Assembly (NCBI RefSeq): GCF_010725485.1
Contig: NZ_AP022598.1
Coordinates: 4,712,001 to 4,776,000 of the forward strand
Reading direction: 5' to 3'
DNA from: Mycolicibacterium parafortuitum
GTDB lineage: Bacteria; Actinomycetota; Actinomycetes; Mycobacteriales; Mycobacteriaceae
Length of the DNA: 64,000 bases
Each line of letters starts with the position of its first letter. The first letter of the stretch is position 1. Below the pieces are notes generated by a model. The model saw only the letters and a program-made list of their open reading frames with translations. It was not told where the DNA came from and made no database searches. Below, one piece after another: positions 53,329-63,839 of the stretch. The position numbers were made by a program, and so were the translations under genes.

Positions 53329-54881
53329 TGCTCGAGACCCGGGGCGCCACCAACCGCTGGCTGGCGATCAGTGCGGGCAGCCTGGCGGTGATGCTGGGCG
53401 CCCTCGACACCTACGTGGTGGTCTCGGTCATCCGCGACATCATGGTCGACGTCGGCATCGGCATCAACGAGATCCAGCGGGTCACGCCGATCATCACCAG
53501 CTACCTGCTGGGCTACATCGCCGCGATGCCGCTGCTGGGGCGGGCGTCCGACCGGTTCGGCCGCAAGATGCTGATCCAGGTCAGCCTGGCCACCTTCGCC
53601 ATCGGTTCGGTGATCACCGCGATGTCGACCGACCTCGTCCCGATGGTCATCGGCCGCGCCGTCCAGGGTGCCGCCAGCGGTGCGCTGCTGCCCGTCACGC
53701 TGGCGCTGGCCGCGGATCTGTGGATGAGCCGCAACCGCGCCGCGGTGCTCGGCGGTGTCGGCGCCGCCCAGGAGTTGGGCAGTGTGCTCGGCCCGCTCTA
53801 CGGCGTCGGCCTGGTCGCCCTGTTCAGCCACTGGCAGGCGGTGTTCTGGGTCAACGTGCCGCTCGCGGCGATCGCGATGGTGATGATCCACTTCAGCCTG
53901 CCCGCCCGGTCCAAGGACGCGCCGACGGAGAAGGTCGACGTGGTGGGCGGGCTGCTGCTGGCCCTGGCGCTCGGGCTGGTCGTCGTCGGGCTCTACAACC
54001 AGACACCCGACGGCAAGCAGATGCTGCCGAGCTACGGCATACCGGTGCTGATCGCCGCGGCGGTCGCCGCCGCCGCGTTCTTCCTGTGGGAGAAGGTCGC
54101 CTCCACCCGGCTCATCGAGCCCGCCGGGGTGCGGTTCCGGCCGTTCCTGGCCGGCCTGGGCGCATCGCTGTGCGCCGGCGCGGCGCTGATGGTCACGCTG
54201 GTCAACATCGAACTGTTCGCCCAGGGTGTGCTCGGCAAGGAACAGAGCGAAGCGGTCTTCATGCTGCTGTGGTTCCTCGGCGCACTACCGATCGGCGCCC
54301 TGGTCGGCGGCTGGCTGGCCACCAGGATCGGGGACCGCATCGTCGTGTTCGTCGGCCTGCTCATCGCCGCGGTCGGCTACTGGCTCGTATCGCAGTGGAC
54401 CTCGGCCGTGCTGACCGACCACCACGACCTCGGCTTCGTGCACCTGCCCACGTTCGACACCGACCTCGCGATCGCCGGACTGGGCCTCGGCCTGGTCATC
54501 GGACCGCTGACCTCGGCGACGTTGCGGGTCGTACCGTCGGCCCAGCACGGCATCGCGTCGGCCGCGGTGGTGGTCGCGCGGATGATCGGCATGCTGATCG
54601 GCATCGCGGCGCTGTCGGCGTGGGGTCTGTACCGGTTCAACCAGCATCTCGCGGAACTCCCCCCGAGCACTGCCGGCGGGTCACTGGCCGAGCGGCTGGC
54701 CGCCGAGGCGAACCGGGTCGTCGAGGCCTACGTGCTGCAGTACGGGGAGATCTTCACGATCACCTCGATCGTGTGTGTCGTGGGCGCCGTGCTGGGCCTG
54801 CTGATCGCGGCCAGGAGCGAACACGCCGACGAGCCGGCCGGCGAGCCTCAGCAGCGCTCGAGCCCGCGGCCCATCAGCTGA
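53328..54881 (+). CDS. p55: P55 MFS transporter (LprG partner)
   Basis: 517 residues, 14 predicted helices of the DHA2 drug:H+ antiporter group. Motif D1-like [17 protein letters not shown] in helix 1, motif A region [14 protein letters not shown] in loop 2-3, and [20 protein letters not shown] near helix 5. It exports drugs and, with LprG, lipids. The ATG at 53328 is fixed by the one-base overlap with lprG. It corresponds to Rv1410c. Confidence 0.95.
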   Translation: MLETRGATNRWLAISAGSLAVMLGALDTYVVVSVIRDIMVDVGIGINEIQRVTPIITSYLLGYIAAMPLLGRASDRFGRKMLIQVSLATFAIGSVITAMSTDLVPMVIGRAVQGAASGALLPVTLALAADLWMSRNRAAVLGGVGAAQELGSVLGPLYGVGLVALFSHWQAVFWVNVPLAAIAMVMIHFSLPARSKDAPTEKVDVVGGLLLALALGLVVVGLYNQTPDGKQMLPSYGIPVLIAAAVAAAAFFLWEKVASTRLIEPAGVRFRPFLAGLGASLCAGAALMVTLVNIELFAQGVLGKEQSEAVFMLLWFLGALPIGALVGGWLATRIGDRIVVFVGLLIAAVGYWLVSQWTSAVLTDHHDLGFVHLPTFDTDLAIAGLGLGLVIGPLTSATLRVVPSAQHGIASAAVVVARMIGMLIGIAALSAWGLYRFNQHLAELPPSTAGGSLAERLAAEANRVVEAYVLQYGEIFTITSIVCVVGAVLGLLIAARSEHADEPAGEPQQRSSPRPIS

Positions 54882-55000
54882 CGGTCTTCGGCCGGATCCG
54901 CGTGATCGGAGGTCAGTCCCCGCCACGCGGCGCGCAGTGCGCCCGGGAGGTCGCGGGGGTCGATGGGACTGATGTTGAGCCAGTTCTGCAGGGCAGGCAT
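54848..55000 (-). CDS. Possible 50-residue protein between p55 and ribD
   Basis: Encodes [20 protein letters not shown] followed by a short amphipathic helix (ALRAAWRGL) and an acidic/basic tail ending RGLERC. AAAGGA lies 8 nt before the ATG and a TAGACT -10 lies on the same strand at 55070-55065. An in-frame ATG at 55033 gives 61 residues but lacks a ribosome-binding site. The 3' end overlaps p55 antisense by 34 nt. I know no homologue; it may be a real small protein or a short transcribed leader. Confidence 0.45.
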   Translation of the reverse strand: MPALQNWLNISPIDPRDLPGALRAAWRGLTSDHADPAEDRQLMGRGLERC

Positions 55001-55064
55001 GCTCGATGTCCTTTGTTTATTCGTGCTCACCATGCGCAAACGTCGGTGAAGGCGCGATTGACCC

Positions 55065-55070
55065 AGTCTA
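55065..55070 (-). promoter_or_regulatory. Candidate -10 element for the 50-residue ORF
   Basis: TAGACT on the minus strand, 64 nt before the ATG at 55000. The start of transcription would fall near 55058. It lies just downstream of the ribD stop. Confidence 0.35.
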
Positions 55071-55126
55071 GCGAGATCCGGGCACCGACCCCGGTAGCGG
55101 CGCGGTGTGAGCCCCGGCACTCGGGA

Positions 55127-56128
55127 TCAGTGCGGGCTCAGGCTCAGCAGCACATCGGGTCCGACCGGCGCCATCCCGTCGAAGCGCCAGCGGTGCGCCT
55201 GGGAGATGTTCGTCACCCCGACGTCGTCGATCACGGAGACCGGCCCACCGAGCAGGATCGGGGCGACGTATGCCAGGATCCGGTCCACCGCTCCGGCCCG
55301 CAGGAACGCGCCCGCCAGTGTCGGTCCGCCCTCCAGGAACACGTCGGTGCGGTCCGACAACGCCCGGAGCACCTCGTGCGGATCGCGGGTGCGGATCACC
55401 ATCGTGTGGGAGTCGTCATTGAGAACCGTTGCGTCGGGCGAGATCTCACGCATCCCGACCACGACGCGAAGCGGCTGGTGGTCGGCCAGGCTGCCGTCGG
55501 GCAGCCGCGCGGTCAGCGCCGGGTCGTCGGCGAACACGGTCCCGGTCCCGACGATGATCGCGTCGGCGGCCGCGCGCCGCCGATGCACGTCGGCGCGCGC
55601 CGCCTCGCCGGTGATCCACTGACTGGAACCGTCGGCCGCCGCGCTGCGCCCGTCCACGCTGCCGGCGAATTTCCATGTCACATGCGGCTTTCCGGTGCGC
55701 TGTTTGTGCAGCCACTCCCGCAGCGGGCCACCGGACACCTCGGCGGCCAGCACCTCCGCGGTGACCTGCACGCCGGCGGCGGTCAGCCGCGCGGCCCCAC
55801 CCGCGGCCGCGGGGTTGGGATCGGCGACGGCGTATGCGACCGCGGCGATCCCGGCGTCCAGCAACGCATCCACGCACGGCGGGGTGCGGCCGAAGTGGTT
55901 GCACGGCTCCAGGGTGACGACGGCGGTGCCGCCTGCCGCGCGCTGACCGGCGCGGCGCAGCGCGAGCACCTCGGCGTGCGGCCCACCCGTCGATGCCGTC
56001 GCCCCGACCCCGGCGATCTCCCCGTCACGGTCCAGGATCACCGCTCCGACAGGAGGATTCGGGTACGTGCGGCCCTTCACCCGCTCCGACTGCTCGATGG
56101 CCGCGGCCATCGCCGCGTCAAGGTTCAC
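55127..56128 (-). CDS. ribD: Riboflavin biosynthesis deaminase/reductase RibD (RibG)
   Basis: 333 residues. The N-terminal deaminase has zinc motifs [13 protein letters not shown] and [20 protein letters not shown]. The C-terminal reductase has [20 protein letters not shown] and [20 protein letters not shown]. It carries out two steps after GTP cyclohydrolase II. The GTG at 56128 overlaps the rpe stop (GTGA). It corresponds to Rv1409. Confidence 0.96.
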   Translation of the reverse strand: MNLDAAMAAAIEQSERVKGRTYPNPPVGAVILDRDGEIAGVGATASTGGPHAEVLALRRAGQRAAGGTAVVTLEPCNHFGRTPPCVDALLDAGIAAVAYAVADPNPAAAGGAARLTAAGVQVTAEVLAAEVSGGPLREWLHKQRTGKPHVTWKFAGSVDGRSAAADGSSQWITGEAARADVHRRRAAADAIIVGTGTVFADDPALTARLPDGSLADHQPLRVVVGMREISPDATVLNDDSHTMVIRTRDPHEVLRALSDRTDVFLEGGPTLAGAFLRAGAVDRILAYVAPILLGGPVSVIDDVGVTNISQAHRWRFDGMAPVGPDVLLSLSPH

Positions 56129-56802
56129 AGCACCAGATGCTTGGATGCCGACGCAGCCTGGCTGCGCAGCGACTCCACCGCGGCCGCCGGGTCCTCGGCG
56201 CTGTAGACCGCGGAGCCCGCGACGAAGCAGTCCACGCCGGCCTCGGCGGCGGCCTCGATGGTGTCGGTGTTGATGCCGCCGTCGATCTCGATCAGGATCG
56301 TCAGCTCGCCGGCGTCGACGAGGCGGCGCACGGTACCGACCTTCGGCAACACCTCGGCGATGAACTTCTGGCCGCCGAAGCCCGGCTCCACCGACATCAC
56401 CAGCAGGGTGTCGAATTCGCGCAGGATCTCCAGGTACGGCTCGATCGGAGTGCCCGGCTTCACCGAGAGGCCCGCCTTGGCCCCGGCGGCGCGGATGTCG
56501 CGGGCCACCGCGATCGGATTGTCGGTCGCCTCGGCGTGGAACGTGACGTTGTAGGCGCCCGCCTCGGCGTACGGCGGCGCCCACCGTTCGGGGTTGTCGA
56601 TCATCAGATGGCAGTCCATCGGGATGTCGGTGGCCTTGAGCAGGGATTCCACCACCGGCAGCCCGAGGGTCAGGTTCGGCACGAAGTGGTTGTCCATGAC
56701 GTCGACGTGCAGCCAGTCGGCGCCCTCGACGGCGGCGGACTCCTCTGCGAGCCTGGCGAAGTCGGCGGCCAGGATCGACGGTGCGATCAACGGTTTCGGC
56801 AT
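56125..56802 (-). CDS. rpe: Ribulose-phosphate 3-epimerase
   Basis: 225-residue TIM barrel. Motifs: [33 protein letters not shown] (metal His/Asp), [24 protein letters not shown] and [11 protein letters not shown]. It interconverts ribulose- and xylulose-5-phosphate. It is co-transcribed with ribD, consistent with ribulose-5-phosphate being a riboflavin precursor. Confidence 0.97.
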   Translation of the reverse strand: MPKPLIAPSILAADFARLAEESAAVEGADWLHVDVMDNHFVPNLTLGLPVVESLLKATDIPMDCHLMIDNPERWAPPYAEAGAYNVTFHAEATDNPIAVARDIRAAGAKAGLSVKPGTPIEPYLEILREFDTLLVMSVEPGFGGQKFIAEVLPKVGTVRRLVDAGELTILIEIDGGINTDTIEAAAEAGVDCFVAGSAVYSAEDPAAAVESLRSQAASASKHLVL

Positions 56803-56809
56803 GGGGATC

Positions 56810-56815
56810 AGCCTA
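56810..56815 (-). promoter_or_regulatory. Candidate -10 element for rpe-ribD (leaderless)
   Basis: TAGGCT, then gatcccc, then ATG at 56802. The 16-nt block is the same, apart from one base, as that before the DUF2207 gene at 61523. It lies in the 24-nt gap behind rsmB. Confidence 0.5.
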
Positions 56816-56826
56816 CGATGCGCCCG

Positions 56827-58212
56827 CTACCCGGAAGTGACCCGTAGTGCGGCGGCGAACATCGCGTCGGTGCCGTGCCGGTGCGGCCACAGCTGCACCG
56901 ACGTCCCGTCGCCGGTGTCGGTGGCCGGCGCGAACAGCTCGCGGGTGTCCAGCGCGGTCACCGGATACCTGCGGACCGCGTCGGCGACGACGCCGGCGGT
57001 CTCGGCGAGATGCGGCGAACAGGTCGCGTACAGCACCACCCCGCCGGGCCGGGTCAGCCGGATCGCCGCGGCCAGCAGTTCGCGCTGCAGTCTGGCCAGC
57101 GCGGGCACATCGCCCGGGGTGCGCCGCCACCGCGCCTCCGGGCGCCGGCGCAGCGCGCCGAGCCCGGTACACGGCGCGTCGACCAGCACCCGGTCGAACC
57201 CGGGGGTGAGCCCGGACTCCCGGCCGTCGACGCGCACCACCTCGACACCGAGTCCCGCGGTGTTCTGCTCCACCATGTCGGCGCGCCGCGGTGCGGGTTC
57301 GACGGCCGTGACCGTCGCGCCGGTGGACCGGCCCAGCGCCGCCAGCAGGGCGGTCTTGCCACCGGGCCCGGAGCACAGGTCCAGCCACCGGCCGCCGTCC
57401 TCGCCGTCCAGCGGCGCCAGGGTCAGCGCCCGCGCCACCAGCTGGCTGCCTTCGTCCTGCACCAGCGCCCGGCCGTCGCGCACGGCCGCGACCCCGCCGG
57501 GATCGCCGTCACCGAGGTACACCGCGTACGGCGAGTACCGCCCGACGGTGCCGCCGGTCTGCTCGGCGAGATCGGCGGCGCTCAACTGTCCGGGGCGGGC
57601 CGCCAGGTGCACCTCGGGGCGGGCGTCGTCGCTGGCGAGCAACTCCTCGAGTTCGCCGGCCCGCGCTCCCAGCGCGTCGGCGAACGCCTGCCCGATCCAC
57701 CTCGGGTGGGCGTGCACGAACGACAGGTGGCCGATCGGGTCGGTGTCGGCCGGCGGAGCGAGTTCGGCCACCCAGGACGCCTCGTCGCGGCGCGCGATGG
57801 TGCGCAGCACACCGTTGACGAAACCTGCTCGCGCCGTGTCGAATTCGAGGCCGGCCTGTTCCACGGTGGTGGATACCGCCGCGTGGTCGTCGACGCGGGT
57901 GCGCAGCAGCTGATAGGCGCCGAGGCGCAGCAGATCCAGCAGCACCGGGTCGATCCGGTCCACCGGCCTGCCCGCCGCCGCGGCGATCACCGCGTCGAGC
58001 AGACCGGTCGCGCGGCAGGTGCCGTAGGTCAGCTCGGTGGCGAAAGCGGCGTCGCGCCCGGTGATTCCGCGCTCGCGCAGCAGCGCCGGCAGCGCCAGGT
58101 TGGCGTACGCGTCGCGTTCGGACACCGCACGCAGCACGTCGAACGCGGCTTGGCGGGCCGGGTCCAGCCGCTTACGCCGCATCGGGCGCTTCTTCTTCTC
58201 GGGCCGGTTCAT
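56827..58212 (-). CDS. rsmB: 16S rRNA m5C967 methyltransferase RsmB (Fmu)
   Basis: 461 residues. An N-terminal NusB-like domain (about 15-150) is followed by a SAM methyltransferase domain: [37 protein letters not shown] with the PC catalytic site, and [20 protein letters not shown] with the second cysteine. The basic N-terminus is [13 protein letters not shown]. The ATG at 58212 overlaps the fmt stop (ATGA). Confidence 0.96.
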   Translation of the reverse strand: MNRPEKKKRPMRRKRLDPARQAAFDVLRAVSERDAYANLALPALLRERGITGRDAAFATELTYGTCRATGLLDAVIAAAAGRPVDRIDPVLLDLLRLGAYQLLRTRVDDHAAVSTTVEQAGLEFDTARAGFVNGVLRTIARRDEASWVAELAPPADTDPIGHLSFVHAHPRWIGQAFADALGARAGELEELLASDDARPEVHLAARPGQLSAADLAEQTGGTVGRYSPYAVYLGDGDPGGVAAVRDGRALVQDEGSQLVARALTLAPLDGEDGGRWLDLCSGPGGKTALLAALGRSTGATVTAVEPAPRRADMVEQNTAGLGVEVVRVDGRESGLTPGFDRVLVDAPCTGLGALRRRPEARWRRTPGDVPALARLQRELLAAAIRLTRPGGVVLYATCSPHLAETAGVVADAVRRYPVTALDTRELFAPATDTGDGTSVQLWPHRHGTDAMFAAALRVTSG

Positions 58213-59141
58213 TTGGCCCACCCGATGTCCTCGGCGCGGGCACCACGGGCCCAGTCGGCGGCGTTCATCGGTTTCTTGCCCGGCGGCTGCACGGTGCCGA
58301 GCAGTACCGGCCCGGAGCCGGTGCCGACGTGGACGTGTTTCTTGTCGGCCCGGATCTGTCCGGGTGCGAGGTCGTCGGGTCCGTCGGCGGGCACCGTGAC
58401 GGGGCCGACCTTGACCCTCGTGTCGCCGATCATCGTCCAGGCGCCCGGGTTCGGGGTGACCGAACGGATGCGCCGGTCCACCACGTGCGCGGGTAGATCC
58501 CAACGGATGCGGGCGTCGTCGACGGTGACCTTCGGTGCGACACTGACGCCGTCGGAGGGTTGCGGCACCGCGGTCAGCGTGCCGTCCTCGATGCCGTCCA
58601 TGGTGGCCTCCAGCAGCCCCGCGCCCGTTTCGGCCAGTCGTGCCAGCAGATCACCGGCGGTGTCGGCGGGCCGGATGGTCTCGGTGACCACACCGAACAC
58701 CGGGCCGGAGTCGAGGCTGCGTTCGATCTGGAACGTCGTCGCGCCGGTCACCTCGTCGCCGGCGGCCAGCGCGGCCTGCACCGGCGCGGCCCCGCGCCAG
58801 GCGGGCAGCACCGAGAAGTGCAGGTTCACCCATCCATGCCGGGGTACGGCGAGCAGTTCGTCGCGCAGCAGCGCACCGTAGGCCACCACCGCGCAGCAGT
58901 CCGGGGCCAGCTCGGCGAGTTCGGCGACGAATTCTTCGGAGTTGGGGCGCTGCGGTTTCAGCACCGGGATGCCGTGTTCGGTGGCCCTCGTCGCGACCGG
59001 GGACGGGGCCGGGCGGCCGCGCCGGCCCGCGGCCGCGTCGGGACGGGTCAGGACCGCGACGACGTCGTGGCGTGGCGAATCGATGAGCCGTTGCAGTGAC
59101 GGGAGGGCAGGTTCCGGAGTGCCGGCGAAGACGAGACGCAC
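58209..59141 (-). CDS. fmt: Methionyl-tRNA formyltransferase
   Basis: 310 residues. It formylates initiator Met-tRNA. The catalytic region [20 protein letters not shown] and the folate-binding loop [18 protein letters not shown] are present. The C-terminal tRNA-binding domain starts at about 205 ([20 protein letters not shown]). GTG start. First gene of fmt-rsmB. Confidence 0.97.
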   Translation of the reverse strand: MRLVFAGTPEPALPSLQRLIDSPRHDVVAVLTRPDAAAGRRGRPAPSPVATRATEHGIPVLKPQRPNSEEFVAELAELAPDCCAVVAYGALLRDELLAVPRHGWVNLHFSVLPAWRGAAPVQAALAAGDEVTGATTFQIERSLDSGPVFGVVTETIRPADTAGDLLARLAETGAGLLEATMDGIEDGTLTAVPQPSDGVSVAPKVTVDDARIRWDLPAHVVDRRIRSVTPNPGAWTMIGDTRVKVGPVTVPADGPDDLAPGQIRADKKHVHVGTGSGPVLLGTVQPPGKKPMNAADWARGARAEDIGWAK

Positions 59142-59163
59142 CGAGCCAGTGTATGGAGTCGGC

Positions 59164-59700
59164 CTACCGCGGGGTCTGGTAGTACTCCTTCTCGGTCACC
59201 CCGGCCAGTGGGGCGACGAACATCCACGGGATCGTGGTGAGCAGCCGGTTGAGGGTGGCCGCCGCGTCGTTGTAGTACTGCCGGGCGAACGCGAGTTTGT
59301 CCTCGGTGTCGGCGAGAGTGCGCTGCAGGTCCAGAAAGTTGTTCGACGAGTTGAGCTGCGGATAGTTCTGTCCGAGCGCCAGCAGCGGGGCCAGCGCCGA
59401 GTCGAGTTGTCGCTCGGCGGCGCTGCGCTGGGCCACCGACTCGCCACCGGTGGCCGACGTCAGCGCCGCCCTCGCATCGGTGACCCGATCCAGGATGGCC
59501 TTCTCGTGGGCCGCGAACGTCTGCACGGTGTGCACCAGGCTCGGGATGAGCGACGCGCGCCGGGTCAACTCGACGTCGATCCCGGACAGCGCCTCGGCGA
59601 CACGGACGTCGGCGGATCGGATCTTGTTGTACCCCAACACGAATCCGACCAGCACCGCCACGGCGAGCACCAGCACGACGACGAGCACGAAGCTCACCAT
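59164..59700 (-). CDS. lemA: LemA family protein
   Basis: 178 residues. One N-terminal membrane helix ([20 protein letters not shown]) is followed by the LemA helical bundle: [55 protein letters not shown] and [20 protein letters not shown]. The helix anchors an otherwise soluble domain. Function is unknown. The ATG at 59700 lies 7 nt inside the end of the DUF2207 gene, a common pairing. Confidence 0.93.
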   Translation of the reverse strand: MVSFVLVVVLVLAVAVLVGFVLGYNKIRSADVRVAEALSGIDVELTRRASLIPSLVHTVQTFAAHEKAILDRVTDARAALTSATGGESVAQRSAAERQLDSALAPLLALGQNYPQLNSSNNFLDLQRTLADTEDKLAFARQYYNDAAATLNRLLTTIPWMFVAPLAGVTEKEYYQTPR

Positions 59701-61523
59701 GATCCACCTCCTCCGCCGCCGCCCCCACCGCCGCCGCCACCGCCGCTGAAGCTGCCGCCGCCGCCCGAGGACGAGGACGAAGCCGCCTGCGATGCGGTGT
59801 AGGCGCCGATCGAGGACGACAGCGCCGAATCGAAACTGTCGAAGTCCGCGCCGCCGGAACCGCCGGCGAATCCCGAGCCGGAACCTGCCGGAATCGGGTA
59901 CCAATCGGGTTGCGGCGCAGTGGTTCCGGTGTAGGCCTCGTACTTCTTGGCCCACAGCGCCGCGACGCCCGCCGCGACCGCGAACGGCACATAGGCGATG
60001 TAGAGGTCCTTGCGGGCCGAGAAGTCGAAACGGCTCTCCGCCGAGTCGGTGGACAGCAGGCGGTGGAAGCCACCGACCCGCGACCACAGCTCACGGCCCG
60101 CGGCGGTGCGCCGGGTGCCGACGCCGTCGCGCCACGACCCGGCCGACAGCAGGAAGAACGCCGCGAACGGCAAAGCCCACATGGTGGTCGGGAAGCCCCA
60201 GCGGAAGAACGCGCACACCATCAGCACGAACGCCACCGCGTTGGCGGCCCGCAACCAGAGCTCCTTCTTGCGGGGCACCAGCAGGCCGTCGTCGATCGCC
60301 CACTTCCGGACGGCCGAGGACATATCGGCCTTGGCCTTGCTGAGCTTCTCCCCCGACTTGGGTGTCTTCTTTGCCTCGAACACCGCTGTCTCGTTGAGCA
60401 GCTTGAGCCGCGACGCGACCGCGACGCTGACCGGGTCGACGTCGGCCCACTGCCCCGGCTTGGCGATCGTGGTGATCGTCCAGTGTTTGTCGCTGACCCG
60501 GTCCAACCGGATGAGGCCGCGTTCGGCCAGGTACAGCAGTGTCGCGGTCAGGCCGCGGGACGGCACGGACTCGGTGCGGATGTATTCGGCCTGCACCGGG
60601 CCGAGCCCGGGCGGCGGGGCGTACTGCAGCGGGAAGCCCGGGGGCCGCTCCAGCACGCGGCGGAACCACACCAGCGCCGCGGCGCCGGCGAGCACGGTGA
60701 ACGCCGCGACCCACCACACCCCGGTCAGCGACTGGCCGAGCACCCGGTCCCAGCTGTGCGACCACGGCAGGGTCATCCGCGGCGGGACCGGTACATCCAC
60801 GCCCGCACGGACAGTGACCGGGGTGCGCGGCGGCAGGTCCTCGGCGCGCAACCGCACCCGGGTGCCGTCGACGGTCAGGTCGTCACACGCACGGCCGACG
60901 CCGTAGCCGACCGAACACTGGGCGGTGCCGACCGCGCCGGGCAGGTCCAGCGTGATGTCGGCGCGCTCGATGCGGTTGTTCCAGGCCGGCGCGATCACGT
61001 TCCAGAAGAACACGCTCGGTGACGGCGCCGGGTCGCCGACCGTGTCGGCGAACTCGCGGCCGGCGCCGACCTCGCCGGGGTCGAGGACACCGGGAACGGT
61101 GTAGCGGATCTCGAAGACGTGCTCGCCGTCGCTGAGGTAGCGGTCGGGATCCCCGATCTTGGCGACCCGGAAGCGGTTCGCGTCCTCCCAGAGCATCTCG
61201 TAGGTCGCGGGACGTCCATCCAGCAGGATCGACTGGATCTCGGGCTTCTGCCGCACCGACGTGTCGTTTGGGTTGACCAGGTCCCAGTAGCGGAAGATGC
61301 CGTGGCGCGCGGTGGTGTAGAAGTCGGTGGTGATCGTCTCGACCGCGGTCATGTCGCCGGCGGCGTTCACGGCGATGTCGACGTCGTAGTGCGTGATCAC
61401 CACCGGGTCGTCGACCTCGGTGGAGCCGCCGCCGGATCCACCGTCGAAGACCACCGGCCACAGCACACCGCATGAGATCAAGATCAACGGGATGAGCGCC
61501 TTGAGCACCCTCCCCGCCGACAT
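59694..61523 (-). CDS. DUF2207 membrane protein with polyglycine tail
   Basis: 609 residues. N-terminal helix or signal (LKALIPLILISCGVLWPVVF). The extracytoplasmic DUF2207 domain has ITHYDVDIAVNAAGDMTAVE, FYTTARHGIFRYWDLV. A helix at about 270-290, a cytoplasmic part (TATLLYLAERGLIRLDRVSD), more helices, then a Ser- and Gly-rich tail with 14 consecutive glycines ending in GSW. The ATG at 61523 is favoured by a leaderless-type -10; ATG 61529 is an alternative. It is paired with LemA. The biochemical role is unknown. Confidence 0.9.
   Translation of the reverse strand: MSAGRVLKALIPLILISCGVLWPVVFDGGSGGGSTEVDDPVVITHYDVDIAVNAAGDMTAVETITTDFYTTARHGIFRYWDLVNPNDTSVRQKPEIQSILLDGRPATYEMLWEDANRFRVAKIGDPDRYLSDGEHVFEIRYTVPGVLDPGEVGAGREFADTVGDPAPSPSVFFWNVIAPAWNNRIERADITLDLPGAVGTAQCSVGYGVGRACDDLTVDGTRVRLRAEDLPPRTPVTVRAGVDVPVPPRMTLPWSHSWDRVLGQSLTGVWWVAAFTVLAGAAALVWFRRVLERPPGFPLQYAPPPGLGPVQAEYIRTESVPSRGLTATLLYLAERGLIRLDRVSDKHWTITTIAKPGQWADVDPVSVAVASRLKLLNETAVFEAKKTPKSGEKLSKAKADMSSAVRKWAIDDGLLVPRKKELWLRAANAVAFVLMVCAFFRWGFPTTMWALPFAAFFLLSAGSWRDGVGTRRTAAGRELWSRVGGFHRLLSTDSAESRFDFSARKDLYIAYVPFAVAAGVAALWAKKYEAYTGTTAPQPDWYPIPAGSGSGFAGGSGGADFDSFDSALSSSIGAYTASQAASSSSSGGGGSFSGGGGGGGGGGGGGGSW
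59703..59765. repeat. CCG/CCA trinucleotide-rich tract
   Basis: About 60 nt of near-repeats of ccg with scattered cca and ccc, coding for the glycine tail of the DUF2207 protein on the minus strand. Such tracts are prone to length change and to sequencing error. Confidence 0.7.
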
Positions 61524-61528
61524 GGGCA

Positions 61529-63120
61529 TCAGCCTATGTGCAACGGGTCGATCTGGATGCGAACTGGCTCCTGATCGTGGCGAGCGCTTTGCACCGCCGC
61601 CGCGCGCCGCAGCGCCGCGGCCAGTTCCAGGCCACCGTCGCGGGGCACCCGCACCAACATCCTGACGACCGGGGCGTCCGGGGCGATCCCGGCCGGTCTG
61701 CGCGCCCCGACCGGAAGATCCACGGATGGCGCCTGCACGCGGGACGCCGATCGGCGCGCCCTCGGGCGGAGCGCGAGGCCGGCGGCGCCAGCAGACCTCC
61801 ACGCGAGCCGCACCGACGACCGGCAGACCGCGCGCGGGGCGCCCTCGGCCGGCACGACCACCGCGCGGACCGCATCGGAGCCGCACCGGGCGCACCGAAG
61901 GGCGAGCTCCCGCCCGCGGCAGACCGCTCGGCCCTGCAGCGCGCGACGGCCCGGCATTTGGCGCACGACAGCGCGGGCACATAGCCGCGCCGCGGCACCT
62001 GGACCAGGACGGGGGTGTGCTTGGCCAGCGCGGCGCGGGCGGCGTCGAGGGCGACGGTCGGCAACCGCGCGGTGTGCGCCGCGGCGTCCCGTTCGTGCGC
62101 GTAGGCGCTGTCCTCCAGGGCGATCACCCGCGGCGCGTGCGCGCGCAGCGTGTGCCGGGTCGCGGTGAGGTCGTGCGCCCACCCGCTGCGCACCAGCGCC
62201 TGCGCCTCGGCGGTGCGCGCGTATCCGCCGATCATCGCCGCGCAGCGCAACTGGTGGGCACGCAGCATCGCGACGTCGCGGGCGTGCGGGTACGGCGAGC
62301 GCGGCTCGGCCAGCGAATCGTCACCGTCGTCCCACAGCATCACCAGACCCAGATCGGCAACCGGCGCGAAAACCGCACTGCGCGTGCCGATCACGAACCG
62401 CGCGTCACCCCGCAGCACCGCCAGCCAGCGACGGTAGCGCTCGGCGGGCCCCAGCCCCGCCGACAACGCCACCACCCGGTCGGCGTCGAGGCGCGTCAGC
62501 GCGGCGGCGTGCAGCAGGTCGACGTCGCGCTGATCAGGGACGACGGCGAGCACCCCACGACCGGCGTGCACCGTCACGGCGGCGACCTCGGCCAGCCTGG
62601 CCGGCCAGGATTCACCCGGAAGGGCCTGCCACACCGCCCGCGCGGCTCTGGTCTCACGCAGCGCGGCGACGAACCGCTCGCCGCCGCTGTAGGCCGCCCA
62701 CGCGGCGGTGTCGACCGGCGCGGCCGCCAGGGGTGCGAGCACCACCGGCGTCTTCTTCTCCACCGTCGCGTGCCGGGGCGGCACGGCCAACCGCAGCACG
62801 TCGGCGCGGGTCCCGGCATACCGGGCGGCGACCGCGTCGACGAGGCGGCGCACGTCGTGGGTCAGCACGCACTCCGGTGACACCACCTTGTCGATCCATC
62901 CGAGCTTGCCGGCATGGTCGGTGTCGGAACGTCTTTCGAGCACGAACGCGTCGACGAGCCTGCCGTGGAAGCGGACCTTGACCCGCACCCCGGGCTGCGC
63001 GTCGTCGGACTGTTCGGCGGCCACCAGATAGTCGAACTCGCGGTCGAGGTGCGGCACCGTCAGCATCGGCAGTACACGGGCGATGGGCTCGTGTTCGGCG
63101 GCCTGCCGGGCGGGTTTCAC
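61529..63120 (-). pseudogene. priA: Primosomal protein N' (PriA), damaged C-terminal half
   Basis: From the GTG at 63120 the first about 395 residues are continuous and PriA-like (VPHLDREFDYLV, VRVKVRFHGRLVDAFVLE, FVIGTRSAVFAPVADLGL, MLWDDGDDSLAEPRSPYPHA). The frame breaks at about 61935, in the zinc-binding motif SCAKCRAVARC. The next pieces (RELALRCARCGSDAVRAVVV and APDAPVVRMLVRVPRDGGLE to IQIDPLHIG) are in another frame. The whole locus would code about 530 codons instead of about 655, so some 380 nt are missing. Unless it is an assembly fault, the protein lacks most of its helicase C-half. It overlaps the YhhN-type gene upstream by 4 nt (GTGA). Confidence 0.82.
61531..61536 (-). promoter_or_regulatory. 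Candidate -10 element for DUF2207-lemA (leaderless)
   Basis: TAGGCT, then gatgccc, then ATG at 61523. It overlaps the last codons of the priA remnant. The block matches that before rpe at all but one position. Confidence 0.5.
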
Positions 63121-63815
63121 ACCGCAGGTGTAGCAGACGGCACGGACGTGCGGCCGAACAGCAGCCCCGCGGTGATCAGCAGCAGCGACGCCGCGTATGC
63201 CCACCAGATCGGCACTGCCAGCGCCTCCGAGCCGAGCACGAATCTGCTGATGCCGATCATCGCGTCCGACACCGCGAAACACACCGCACCCAGCGCGGTC
63301 CACGGGGTCGGCAGGTCCGCCAGCAACGCGACGCACACCATCGCGCCCAGCACGGTGATGTAGAGCGTGACGGGCAGCGCCATGCCCTGGTCGAGCAGCC
63401 GCGGCCAGAACCACCCCAGCAGCGCCACACACGCGATCAGCACGACCGCGGCCGCGGCGAGTCCGCGCGGGGACCGCCGCGCCAACGGCAGCAGCGCAGC
63501 CAGGAAACACAGATGCGCGATCAGGAACGACGCCAGCCCGAGCACGAACGACGGCTCCCACCACGGCATCGCCAGCAGGTAGTCACCCGCCGCGGAGAAC
63601 AGCAGCGCAGCGAACAACCACAGCCGCTCCCGCCGGATCGGATGGGTCAGCGCCGCCGCGGCGAGCAGCACCGCCGCCAGGGACTTGACCGCGGGCTGCA
63701 AGGCGAACTGCCCGGTCAGCTCGGCGCCCGCGGGCACTCGCGTCGCGGTCACGATCAGGAAAACGCCGTAGCCCGCGGCCACCGCCGCGGCACCGGCCCA
63801 CAGCTTCCGGGTCAT
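63117..63815 (-). CDS. YhhN/lysoplasmalogenase-like membrane protein (Rv1401-like)
   Basis: 232 residues with eight helices. Conserved acid residues of the TMEM86/YhhN family lie in [20 protein letters not shown] and [20 protein letters not shown]. Related enzymes cleave the vinyl ether of lysoplasmalogen; bacterial substrates are mostly unknown. The ATG at 63815 (MTRKLWAG) is used, as the longer upstream frame runs into the divergent gene. Upstream of priA with a 4-nt overlap. Confidence 0.88.
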   Translation of the reverse strand: MTRKLWAGAAAVAAGYGVFLIVTATRVPAGAELTGQFALQPAVKSLAAVLLAAAALTHPIRRERLWLFAALLFSAAGDYLLAMPWWEPSFVLGLASFLIAHLCFLAALLPLARRSPRGLAAAAVVLIACVALLGWFWPRLLDQGMALPVTLYITVLGAMVCVALLADLPTPWTALGAVCFAVSDAMIGISRFVLGSEALAVPIWWAYAASLLLITAGLLFGRTSVPSATPAV

Positions 63816-63826
63816 GGGCGAGAAGT

Positions 63827-63833
63827 TACGGTA
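63827..63833. promoter_or_regulatory. Overlapping divergent -10 elements
   Basis: TTACGGTA reads TACGGT on the plus strand (7 nt before the ATG at 63840) and TACCGT on the minus strand (12 nt before the YhhN-type ATG). The plus-strand gene would be leaderless. Confidence 0.45.
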
Positions 63834-63839
63834 TCGGAC

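Noticed and set aside
59703..59765. CRISPR-like or VNTR array
   Set aside because: It is a coding glycine tract with irregular ccg/cca triplets and no spacer structure.
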